A stretch of DNA of 64,000 nt from Liolophura sinensis. Taxonomy: Eukaryota > Mollusca > Polyplacophora > Chitonida > Chitonidae. Of the stretch, positions 55,240 to 63,490 are shown piece after piece (within the stretch, counting starts at the first letter, position 1; every line of letters begins with the position of its first letter). Location: assembly GCF_032854445.1 (NCBI RefSeq), contig NC_088305.1, positions 3,291,001 through 3,355,000 on the forward strand. The letters are read 5' to 3'. The position numbers and the translations under genes are program-made. The notes below the pieces were generated by a model. That model did not search any database. It was not told the DNA's origin and saw nothing but the letters and a program-made list of their open reading frames with translations.

Positions 55240-56607
55240 ATGTCTTCTTTAAATTTATCCCAAAACTTATCCAATAGATCTGTTAGGGCTTCTACTGGAA
55301 TAACTTCGAGTACCGACAAAAAGAGGAAGTTGGAGGTTTTTTCGGACTCGCTTGATAAATGTAATGTGTCGGACAGCTGGCCGGCTTTTATTGTTCTTTC
55401 AACTAAGAATGAACAGAAGCCGGCCTCCAAAATCCACCCCTTTCTATTGCAAAGGGCTCTCCAGGGAGTCGCTGGAACGTTAAAAAATGTGAAAAAGCTA
55501 AGATCCGGAGACATTCTCATTGAATGTCTCCGCCAACAACAATCCGTCAATTTATTATCGTTGAAAAAAATTTCGGACATACCTGTGTTTACATCCCCTC
55601 ACAATTCCCTGAACAGCAGTCAGGGAATAATTCGTGACCGGGATCAAGATATTTTGGAACTTTCGGAAGAGGAAATCTGCACTGAACTGAAGTCGCAGGG
55701 TGTTACCAGAGTAAAGCGCTTCACTATGAAGAAATCTGGTAATATCCTGAAACTAAATACATACCTGTTAACTTTTAATTCTACTTCCATTCCATCATAC
55801 ATTTACATTGGCCCGTATAGGGTTAGTGTAGACTTATACATCTCTAACCCAACACGTTGTTTCACGTGCCAGAAATTTGGTCATGGCAAGGGCCAATGTA
55901 AAAATAAACTTGTTTGTTTTCGATGTGGCAGTGAAGGTCATGAGGGTTTCGACTGCAGCAACACAGTTAAGTGTTGCAATTGTGGTGGAGATCACATGGC
56001 CTCCTCTAGGGACTGTCCACTTTTCATAAAAGAAAAAGAAATAATCACTATGAAAACTAAAAACAATATATCGTATCAGGAGGCCCGGAAACTTGTCTCG
56101 CCTCCTAATACTTCACTGCAGACATCATTTGCCAATGCGGTCAAGCGAGTAGCATCTGTTGCTACTCAAACATCAATGACTTGGCCCATTGCAAACTTGA
56201 AACCTTCTCCTGTTTCTGTTGAACCTACTGTTCGACCTGCTTTCAATACTTCCTCAACCCAAACTACCTTAATACAACAAATACAACCAGCGAATAATAC
56301 TGACCGACCCGATAACCCCAAACTTAATCAACGTAGAAACAAAAATATGTCCGAAAATAACCCTTCAAATAATAACAATAAATCTAATAAACCTAGTGGC
56401 CCAACAGAGCGCCCCTCTAAGGCCACTAGGGACCCTGTCCAAACTTTTAATAAGTTTGGATCGTTGGAGGACGTTGGTCCTTCAACCTCAGATGCGGAGG
56501 TGATGGATACATCACCCGCACCAGGGAGATCTAACAGCCGATCTCCACGGAAGGGTCGCCCGCGGTCCAAACACAAAGATAAATCTCCTATACGTCTCCC
56601 TCCATAA
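55240..56607 (+). CDS. LINE ORF1 protein, type B, intact (455 aa)
   Basis: Start chosen at ATG 55240 (MSSLNLSQNLSNRS), matching other B copies; an in-frame ATG four codons upstream (55228) also exists. Residues about 46-200 form the RNA-binding region (SWPAFIVLSTKNEQKPASKI; LKNVKKLRSGDILIECLRQQ; RVKRFTMKKSGNILKLNTYL). Knuckles lie at about 207-220 (CFTCQKFGHGKGQC), 226-239 (CFRCGSEGHEGFDC) and 245-259 (CCNCGGDHMASSRDC). An Asn/Ser/Thr-rich linker leads to a basic tail with repeated RSP and a final KDKSPIRLPP. It would package element RNA in a cytoplasmic RNP. The stop overlaps the ORF2 ATG by one base. Confidence 0.95.
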   Translation: MSSLNLSQNLSNRSVRASTGITSSTDKKRKLEVFSDSLDKCNVSDSWPAFIVLSTKNEQKPASKIHPFLLQRALQGVAGTLKNVKKLRSGDILIECLRQQQSVNLLSLKKISDIPVFTSPHNSLNSSQGIIRDRDQDILELSEEEICTELKSQGVTRVKRFTMKKSGNILKLNTYLLTFNSTSIPSYIYIGPYRVSVDLYISNPTRCFTCQKFGHGKGQCKNKLVCFRCGSEGHEGFDCSNTVKCCNCGGDHMASSRDCPLFIKEKEIITMKTKNNISYQEARKLVSPPNTSLQTSFANAVKRVASVATQTSMTWPIANLKPSPVSVEPTVRPAFNTSSTQTTLIQQIQPANNTDRPDNPKLNQRRNKNMSENNPSNNNNKSNKPSGPTERPSKATRDPVQTFNKFGSLEDVGPSTSDAEVMDTSPAPGRSNSRSPRKGRPRSKHKDKSPIRLPP

Positions 56608-56609
56608 TG
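56605..56609 (+). promoter_or_regulatory. UAAUG stop-start overlap coupling ORF1 and ORF2
   Basis: TAATG: the ORF1 stop TAA (56605-56607) shares its last A with the ORF2 ATG (56607-56609). The same junction occurs at 1141, 7650, 16437, 39395, 46706 and 48873. In the LINE SART1 such an overlap supports termination-reinitiation translation of ORF2; the same is inferred here. Confidence 0.8.
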
Positions 56610-59600
56610 GCGATATATGATAAAATTATACAGTGGAATTGTCGAGGTCTTAAGGTTAATTTTATTGAAATAACACAGCTAGTTCAATTACTAAATCCTA
56701 TTGCCCTTTGTCTTCAGGAAACTCATCTGAAGACATCTGACAAAGATAAAATAACTCTTAAAAATTATTCTTTATATAGTACTTATGTAAATGAAAAAGA
56801 GCGAGCTGCAGGCGGCTCCTCAATACTCATAAATAACAGCATTATCCACAGCCCTGTTTCTCTGGATACAGAACTTCAGGCTGTGGCCGTCCGTGTTTCG
56901 TTGTCTGAAACAATCACATTATGTTCCGTTTATATTCCTCCTAACATTTCTTTGTCAGCTTTGCAATTGCATAATTTAACAGAACAGTTGCCAAAACCTT
57001 TTATACTTATGGGAGATTTTAATTCCCACAACCCCCTATGGGGCAGTAATAACATAAATAATAAGGGCAAGATAGTAGAGGACTTCTTATCGAAGGATGA
57101 ACTGTGTTATTTCAATGATGGTTCTAATACCTATTTACATCCAGGTAATGGCGCTTATTCTGCTATCGATCTCACTATCACAGATCCATCACTTCTCCTA
57201 GATTTTTCTTGGAAGGTGCATGACGATCTTTGTGGTAGTGACCATTTTCCTATTATCCTAGAGCATATCACTTCTAATTCTTTAGAACGTGTAGCTAGGT
57301 GGAAATTCGATAAAGCAGATTGGATCGCATTTGAGATGTTCTGTGAGGCTGATATCACTCCAGAGACTCTCAATGCAGCAAATGATCCAATATTAAAATT
57401 TAACGAGCTTGTATTACGAGCTGCCGATAGAACTATACCTAAAACCTCGACAAATCCAAAATCCAAAAGTAAACCCTGGTATGATAAGGACTGTCGCAAA
57501 GCCATTAAGGACCGCAAAAAGGCTGAGCGAAATTTTAGTATTTGTCCTACAGATAATAACTTAAACCAGGTTCGTATTTTTCGAGCTAAGGCTCGTCGAT
57601 TACTCAAGTCCAAGAGACGATCTTGTTGGCGGAACTTTGTTTCAGGCATTACGTCAAAAACACCCATGCGTAAGGTCTGGAACATGGTTCAGAAACTTAA
57701 GGGCAAAAATAATAAAGCAAAAGTTCAGCATTTAAAAGATGGAGATAATATATTAACATCTCCATCTGATATAGCCAATAAATTAGCTGAAACAATTTCC
57801 AAGAAATCTTCTTCTAAGAACTATACTAAAGAATTCCAACATATTAAAAACCAGAAGGAGAAAATTAAATTGCCCTTTTCTTCTAAAAATTTAGAAGATT
57901 ATAATTGTCCATTCAATATCGAGGAACTTAGAACTGCATTAAAAAAGGCCCACGATACTGCTTGTGGTCCTGATAATGTATATTATAAGTTTCTGAACCA
58001 TTTACCACCTGAGCCACTGGAGACTCTCTTGGACTTGATTAATGATATTTGGATAACTGGTAATTTTCCACCATCATGGAGGGAGGCGTGTATTATCCCG
58101 GTTCCTAAACCGGGTAAGGATCATAATGATCCAAATAATTACCGTCCCATAGCTCTTACCAGCTGTGTCTGTAAGACTATGGAACGGATGATTAATGATA
58201 GACTTGTTTGGTTTCTTGAAACCAACAAGCTTTTATCTAACCTTCAATGTGGTTTTCGTCAAGGTCGATCTACTTTAGATCACCTTGTTCGATTTGAAAC
58301 TTTTATTCGTAATGGTTTTGTTAATAATGAACATGTGGTGTCCATTTTTTTTGACCTTGAAAAGGCTTACGACACCACATGGAAATATGGTATTTTAAAA
58401 GACCTCACGGATATGGGTCTGAAAGGTCGATTACCTATATTTATATCCCAATTTTTATCCGATCGTCAGTTTAAGGTACGGGATGGGTCCACTCTTTCTG
58501 ACTCTTATGAGCAGGAAATGGGTGTACCCCAGGGCAGCATTCTATCACCAACTCTGTTCAGCATAAAAATAAATAGCCTAGCAAAAACATTAACATCTGG
58601 CACAGAGGGTTCTTTATACGTCGATGATTTCCTTATATGCTACCGAGCTAAGAATATGAATAATATCGAACGTCAGTTGCAGCTTTGTCTCAACAAAATC
58701 GAGAAATGGGCAACTGAAAACGGTTTTAGATTTTCAACGTCTAAAACCGTCGGTATGCATTTTTGTAATAAACGGAAACTTCATCTTGATCCCGAGCTTA
58801 ATTTTTGTGGTGAACAGGTTAAAATTGTTGGAGAAACTAAATTTTTAGGTATAATATTTGATAGTAAACTATCTTTTATACCTCATATAAAAATGCTTAA
58901 AGCTAAATGTACAAAGGCTCTCGATATAATTAAGGTCGTGTCTAGCACCGACTGGGGTGCTGACCGATCAGTTTTACTTAATTTATATCGTTCTCTGGTG
59001 AGGTCTAAATTGGACTATGGATCCATCATTTACGGTTCCGCTAGGAAGTCGTATATTAAAATGTTGGATCCTGTTCATCACCAAGGTTTGAGGCTCAGCC
59101 TTGGTGCTTTTAGAACCTCACCAGTAGAAAGTTTATACGTGGAGGCAAATGAGTCTTCCTTATACAACCGACGTATAAAACTTAGCCTTCAATACGCTAG
59201 TAAGCTTAAAGCTCATCCAACAAACCCTGCCTATGACTGTGTTTTCAATCCATTATATGTAGACAAATATATTAAATGTCCTAACAAGATCCCTTCGTTC
59301 GGTCTTCGCATACGGGACCATTTTGTGGGAGCTAACATCAAGCTGGAGGATATAGCTCCGGTGTCTTTTCCGGAGTCTCCTCCATGGCTTCTCCCACAAA
59401 GCAAACTAATATTTGATCTACGTAAATATAATAAATCCAATACAAATCCTCTTATAATTCAGCAAAGTTTTGCTGAAATCAAGGCTCATTATATGGATTA
59501 CAAATTTATATACACTGACGGGTCAAAGGATGGGGACAGGGTTGCGGCTGCGGCTGTCTTAGAGCAGCGGGTCACTTCTCTTCGTCTGCCACCTTCATCT

Positions 59601-60302
59601 TCTATCTTTTCTGCAGAGGCCAGGGCTATACTCCTGGCCTTATCATATGTTTCCTCTGGGCATGTCCAGAGGGCAGTGATATGCAGCGACTCGCTGTCTT
59701 GCCTTTTGGCGATTCAGAATAATAAATTTAAAAATCCATTGATACTTGAGATAATAGCCAAACACCGAAAACTAATCAAAAGAGGTAAAGATATTATATT
59801 CTGTTGGATACCAAGTCACACTGGTATCCATGGAAACACAGTCGTGGACAGGGAAGCGAAAGCTGCCCTATATAAACCTGTATCTCGGGTTAAATTCCCT
59901 TATACTGACGTGAAGTCTAATATTCTTAAATATATTCATCGCCTTTGGCAGGGTGAATGGGACTTGGAGATCCATAATAAACTGCATGCCATTCATCCGG
60001 TCATTGGCTATAACTCATATACATTTGATATGTCTCGTAGAGACCAAGTCGTTTTAACCAGATGCCGTATTGGTCATTCTCATCTGACACACAATTTCAT
60101 CTTAGATGGGAGCAGTCCTCCCCAGTGTGTTGGATGTGATGCTCAATATGGCATCAAACATATTCTGGTTGACTGTGTAGACTTTGCCCATGTTCGGCAA
60201 AGGTTCTACACGGTAAACTCTATATATGATTTATTTGACAGCATCGCTGGCGATGTTGTCATCAATTATTTGAAGGCCATTGGCCTATATCACAAAATAT
60301 AA
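56607..60302 (+). CDS. LINE ORF2 protein, intact: APE endonuclease, RT, RNase H, CCHC (1231 aa)
   Basis: The polyprotein that carries out target-primed reverse transcription in the nucleus. Residues 1-225: APE-type endonuclease with N11 (QWNCRG), E39 (LQETH), D137/N139 (MGDFNSH), D188 (AIDLT) and D212-H213 (GSDHF). Residues about 280-420: basic linker. Residues about 435-760: reverse transcriptase with D583 (FFDLEKAYD), GVPQGSILSP (639-648) and YVDD (671-674). Residues about 965-1090: RNase H with D971 (YTDGS), E1004 (FSAEAR), D1028 (CSDSLS) and D1081 (DREAKA). The C-terminal knuckle C1174-x2-C1177-x7-H1185-x4-C1190 follows. The domain set fits RNase H-bearing I-type members of the Jockey/I radiation. 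The start is fixed by the TAATG overlap. No lesion seen. Confidence 0.96.
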   Translation: MAIYDKIIQWNCRGLKVNFIEITQLVQLLNPIALCLQETHLKTSDKDKITLKNYSLYSTYVNEKERAAGGSSILINNSIIHSPVSLDTELQAVAVRVSLSETITLCSVYIPPNISLSALQLHNLTEQLPKPFILMGDFNSHNPLWGSNNINNKGKIVEDFLSKDELCYFNDGSNTYLHPGNGAYSAIDLTITDPSLLLDFSWKVHDDLCGSDHFPIILEHITSNSLERVARWKFDKADWIAFEMFCEADITPETLNAANDPILKFNELVLRAADRTIPKTSTNPKSKSKPWYDKDCRKAIKDRKKAERNFSICPTDNNLNQVRIFRAKARRLLKSKRRSCWRNFVSGITSKTPMRKVWNMVQKLKGKNNKAKVQHLKDGDNILTSPSDIANKLAETISKKSSSKNYTKEFQHIKNQKEKIKLPFSSKNLEDYNCPFNIEELRTALKKAHDTACGPDNVYYKFLNHLPPEPLETLLDLINDIWITGNFPPSWREACIIPVPKPGKDHNDPNNYRPIALTSCVCKTMERMINDRLVWFLETNKLLSNLQCGFRQGRSTLDHLVRFETFIRNGFVNNEHVVSIFFDLEKAYDTTWKYGILKDLTDMGLKGRLPIFISQFLSDRQFKVRDGSTLSDSYEQEMGVPQGSILSPTLFSIKINSLAKTLTSGTEGSLYVDDFLICYRAKNMNNIERQLQLCLNKIEKWATENGFRFSTSKTVGMHFCNKRKLHLDPELNFCGEQVKIVGETKFLGIIFDSKLSFIPHIKMLKAKCTKALDIIKVVSSTDWGADRSVLLNLYRSLVRSKLDYGSIIYGSARKSYIKMLDPVHHQGLRLSLGAFRTSPVESLYVEANESSLYNRRIKLSLQYASKLKAHPTNPAYDCVFNPLYVDKYIKCPNKIPSFGLRIRDHFVGANIKLEDIAPVSFPESPPWLLPQSKLIFDLRKYNKSNTNPLIIQQSFAEIKAHYMDYKFIYTDGSKDGDRVAAAAVLEQRVTSLRLPPSSSIFSAEARAILLALSYVSSGHVQRAVICSDSLSCLLAIQNNKFKNPLILEIIAKHRKLIKRGKDIIFCWIPSHTGIHGNTVVDREAKAALYKPVSRVKFPYTDVKSNILKYIHRLWQGEWDLEIHNKLHAIHPVIGYNSYTFDMSRRDQVVLTRCRIGHSHLTHNFILDGSSPPQCVGCDAQYGIKHILVDCVDFAHVRQRFYTVNSIYDLFDSIAGDVVINYLKAIGLYHKI

Positions 60303-60564
60303 ATTTTAATTGTCATAAATATGTATAGATAAACAGTTATATACATATAGATTTATACATGTAATATATAACCTTGGTTTTCGAGTTTTAACTCTTATTT
60401 TTTCTTTTATGCGATTTTAAACATGTCTGTACTTTTTGTTTTACTTTTGATGTTCATATTATTATATCGAAAACCTTAACCGTCTGGCGTTTTCAACTTG
60501 TTCTCGCCACGATATGGCTGAAATATTGCCGATGTGGCGTTAAGCCATAATCATTCATTCATTC
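60303..60564 (+). other. LINE 3' UTR, terminal stem-loop and (ATTC)n tail
   Basis: 262 bp shared by all 3'-complete copies. Near the end GCCAC (60506-60510) can pair with GTGGC (60534-60538), with an inner TGGC/GCC pairing; then GTTAAGCCATAATC and the ATTC repeats. Such terminal structures are recognised by LINE reverse transcriptases; this role is inferred. There is no AATAAA-type poly(A) tail. Confidence 0.8.
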
Positions 60565-60574
60565 GTCTTCCATC
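60562..60574 (+). repeat. Target-site duplication, right copy, of LINE copy 12
   Basis: TTCGTCTTCCATC, matching 54601-54613. Its first three bases overlap the end of the ATTC tail. Confidence 0.9.
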
Positions 60575-61283
60575 CTCTTCTTCAATATTCTCTGCCGAGG
60601 CCAGAGCTATACTCCTGGCCTTATCATATGTTTCTTCTGGGTGTGCCCAGAGGGCAATGATATGTACTGACTCGTTGTCTTGCCTATTGGCAATACAGAA
60701 TAATAAATTTAAAAATCCCTTGATCCTTCAAATTTTAGCTATACATAGGAAATTAATTAGAAGAGGTAAAGATATTATATTTTGCTGGATACCAAGTCAT
60801 ATTGGTATCCATGGAAACACAGTCGCAGACAGGGAGGCGAAAGCTGCCCTAAATAAACCCATATCTAAGATAAAAATCCCTTATACTGACATGAAGTCGA
60901 ATATTCTTAAATATATTCGTGGCCTTTGGCAGGGTGAATGGAACTTGCAGGTCCATAATAAACTGCATGCCATTCATCCGGTCATTGGCTACAATTCATA
61001 TACATTTGATATGTCTCGTAGAGACCAAGTCGTTTTAACCAGATGCCGTATTGGACATTCTCATCTGACACACAATTTCATCTTGGATGGGAGCAGTGCT
61101 CCCGAGTGTGTTGGATGTGATGCTCAATATGGCATCAAACATATTCTGGTTGACTGTGTAGACTTTGCCCATGTTCGGCAGAGATTCTACACAGTCAACT
61201 CTATATATGATTTGTTTGACAGCATCGCTGGCGATGTTGTCATAAATTATTTAAAGGCCATTGGCCTATATCATAAAATATAA
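60565..61283 (+). pseudogene. LINE ORF2 C-terminal half-domain (RNase H and CCHC) of copy 11
   Basis: An open frame of about 240 codons continuing the RNase H domain after the interruption. E of FSAEAR, D of CTDSLS and D of ADREAKA are present; the first catalytic Asp (YTDGS) is on the other side of copy 12 at about 54537. It ends YLKAIGLYHKI. By itself it is not a complete RNase H. Confidence 0.85.
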
Positions 61284-61544
61284 ATTTTAATTGTCATGGA
61301 TATCTATAGATAAACAGTTATATATATTTATACATGTACTCTAACCCTGGTTTTCGAGTTTTAAATCTTATTTTTCTTTTATTCGATTTTAATCACGTCT
61401 GTACTTTTTGTTTTACTTTTGGTGTTCATATTGTCATATCGAAAACCTTAATCGTCTCTTGCTTTCACCTTGTTCTCGCCACGGTATGGCTGAAATATTG
61501 CCGATGTGGCGTTAAGCCATAATCATTCATTCATTCATTCATTC
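60565..61544 (+). mobile_element. LINE copy 11, right part: RNase H to tail
   Basis: Continues copy 11 after copy 12: LPSSSSIFSAEARAILLALS through TDSLSC, ADREAKAA, CVGCDAQYGIKHILVDC to the ORF2 stop at 61283, then the 3' UTR and (ATTC)n tail to 61544. The reading frame is open across this half. Confidence 0.92.
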
Positions 61545-62257
61545 CATCCTCTTCTTCAATATTCTCTGCCGAGGCCAGAGCTATACTCCTGGCCTTATCA
61601 TATGTTTCTTCTGGGTGTGCCCAGAGGGCAATGATATGCACTGACTCGTTGTCTTGCCTTTTGGCAATACAGAATAATAAATTTAAAAATCCCTTGATCC
61701 TTCAAATTTTAGCTATACATAGGAAATTAATTAGAAGAGGTAAAGATATTATATTCTGCTGGATACCAAATCATATTGGTATCCATGGAAACACAGTCGC
61801 AGACAGGGAGGCGAAAGCTGCCCTAAATAAACCCATATCTAAGATAAAAACCCCTTATACTGACATGAAGTCGAATATTCTTAAATATATTCGTGGCCTT
61901 TGGCAGGGTGAATGGAACTTGCAGGTCCATAATAAACTGCATGCCATTCATCCGGTCATTGGCTATAATTCATATACATTTGATATGTCTCGTAGAGACC
62001 AAGTCGTTTTAACGAGATGCCGTATTGGACATTCTCATCTGACACACAATTTCATCTTGGATAGGAGCAGTGCTCCCGAGTGTGTTGGATGTGATGCTCA
62101 ATATAGCATCAAACATATTCTGGTTGACTGTGCAGACTTTGCCCATGTTCGGCAGAGATTCTACACAGTCAACTCTATATATGATTTGTTTGACAGCATC
62201 GCTGGCGATGTTGTCATAAATTATTTAAAGGCCATTGGCCTATATCATAAAATATAA
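61545..62257 (+). pseudogene. LINE ORF2 C-terminal fragment in the duplicate unit
   Basis: Same content as 60571-61283: RNase H from SSSIFSAEARAI onward and the C-terminal CVGCDAQYSIKHILVDC. It is open to the stop at 62257 and lacks the first RNase H Asp. Nearly identical to its neighbour, so the duplication is recent relative to the older copies. Confidence 0.85.
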
Positions 62258-62514
62258 ATTTTAATTGTCATAAATATCTATAGATAAACAGTTATATATA
62301 TTTATACATGTACTCTAACCCTGGTTTTCGAGTTTTAAATCTTATTTTTCTTTTATTCGATTTTAATCACGTCTGTACTTTTTGTTTTACTTTTGGTGTT
62401 CATATTGTCATATCGAAAACCTTAATCGTCTCTTGCTTTCACCTTGTTCTCGCCACGATATGGCTGAAATATTGCCGATGTGGCGTTAAGCCATAACCAT
62501 TCATTCATTCATTC
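61545..62514 (+). mobile_element. Tandem duplicate of the LINE 3' segment (about 0.97 kb)
   Basis: Begins CATCCTCTTCTTCAATATTC directly after an (ATTC)n tail, almost the same ORF2 position as the right part of copy 11 (60571), and runs to its own (ATTC)n tail at 62514. Lengths are about 974 and 970 bp. The encoded segments differ by only a few residues (SHIG/NHIG, KIKIP/KIKTP, LDGSS/LDRSS, QYG/QYS, DCV/DCA). Either unequal crossing-over between tails or a second truncated insertion explains it. Confidence 0.9.
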
Positions 62515-63467
62515 AAGCTGATTCAACATGCCACGTATTGACACTGTCACAAGAAATATTGCCATTGGAAGACTTCAAGCTGGAGAGTCCCAATCGTCCA
62601 TTTCTAGGCGTCTACACGTCAGCCAGAGCACGATTTCACGGCTTGCTGCCCGCTACAACAATACTGGGACAACAAATGACCGTCGGCGTTCAGGTCGACC
62701 ACGTGTCACTACAGCAGCCCATGATCGCTACATAAGGGTCCTCCATTTGCGTGACCGTTATGCTACAGCTGAAAGCACAGCAGCCAGCATACCGGGACTG
62801 AGGAGCATATCAGGTCAGACAGTGCGGAACAGGCTGAGGGAACATAGACTGAGAGCCAGGAGGCCCTATGTTGGGATCGTGCTGCGTCCTCACCATCGCG
62901 CCAATCGCCTCCGATGGTGTAACAACGTGACTGCATGGAATCTACGCAACTGGCGACGCATTTGGTTCAGTGATGAGTCCAGATTCCTAAAGCAGAGACG
63001 TGATGGTAGAAACCGGGTTTACAGACGTGCTCACGAACGTTATGCCCCTAACTGCGTACGCCAAGTGGACAGATTTGGTGGAGGGAGTGTGATGATGTGG
63101 GCAGCTTTATCGTATACTGGTCGTACAAATCTTGTCCACGTTCAGGGAAATCTTACGGCCGTACGCTACCGAGACACCATCCTGCAGCCACACCTCTTAC
63201 CTGTCATTGACGTTCAGCGGGAGTTGTTCCAGCAGGACAAGGCCAGACCGCACACGGCACGTGTCACAAGGGACTTCCTCGCCGAAAACAATGTAAATGT
63301 GCTACCCTGGCCGTCCCGTTCCCCGGATCTTGACCCAATTGAGCATCTGTGGGATGAACTTGATCGACGTCTACGCCAACGTCAACCTCAACCCCAAACG
63401 CTTCAAGAGCAAGTTGCATGTTTGCAGGAGGAGTGGCAGAACATTCCCCAGGCCTCTATCCAGCGTC
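62512..63467 (+). mobile_element. Tc1-like transposase segment, second copy, between LINE tail and LINE 5' end
   Basis: 956 bp equal in length to 43798-44753, differing by about half a dozen bases by eye, with no indel. It starts at TTCAAGCTG merged with the ATTC tail of the preceding LINE and ends at exactly the same transposase base joined to the LINE 5' terminus. No Tc1-like terminal repeat accompanies it. Confidence 0.93.
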
Positions 63468-63490
63468 CCCCCGTGGGGTTTCCGGGGTGA
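62528..63490 (+). CDS. Tc1-like DD34E transposase, truncated, second copy
   Basis: Same ORF as 43814-44776. It differs at five or so residues, including RRSGRPR (intact AT-hook-like GRPR motif, versus RRSGQPR), SIPGLRS versus SIRGLRS, FGGGSVMMWAALSY versus FSGGSVMMWAAISY, and VQGN versus VQRN. FGGGS, QGN and SGRPR look like the ancestral family residues, so this copy seems less damaged. The catalytic motifs WFSDESRF, QQDKARPHTAR and SPDLDPIEHLWDEL are intact. The last seven codons derive from the LINE leader. The promoter-proximal TATA region of the first copy is absent. Confidence 0.9.
   Translation: MPRIDTVTRNIAIGRLQAGESQSSISRRLHVSQSTISRLAARYNNTGTTNDRRRSGRPRVTTAAHDRYIRVLHLRDRYATAESTAASIPGLRSISGQTVRNRLREHRLRARRPYVGIVLRPHHRANRLRWCNNVTAWNLRNWRRIWFSDESRFLKQRRDGRNRVYRRAHERYAPNCVRQVDRFGGGSVMMWAALSYTGRTNLVHVQGNLTAVRYRDTILQPHLLPVIDVQRELFQQDKARPHTARVTRDFLAENNVNVLPWPSRSPDLDPIEHLWDELDRRLRQRQPQPQTLQEQVACLQEEWQNIPQASIQRPPVGFPG

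Larger units (their letters stand above)
54613..60564 (+). mobile_element. LINE copy 12: full length, both ORFs open, with TSD (candidate active element)
   Basis: Complete unit of about 5.95 kb: CCCCCGTGGGG terminus, 627-bp leader, ORF1 (455 codons), ORF2 (1231 codons), 262-bp 3' UTR with stem-loop, and (ATTC)n tail. It splits RNase H of copy 11, and the two halves rejoin across a 12-13 bp target-site duplication. Every expected catalytic motif is present. This is the only element in the window with no visible lesion. Confidence 0.96.
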
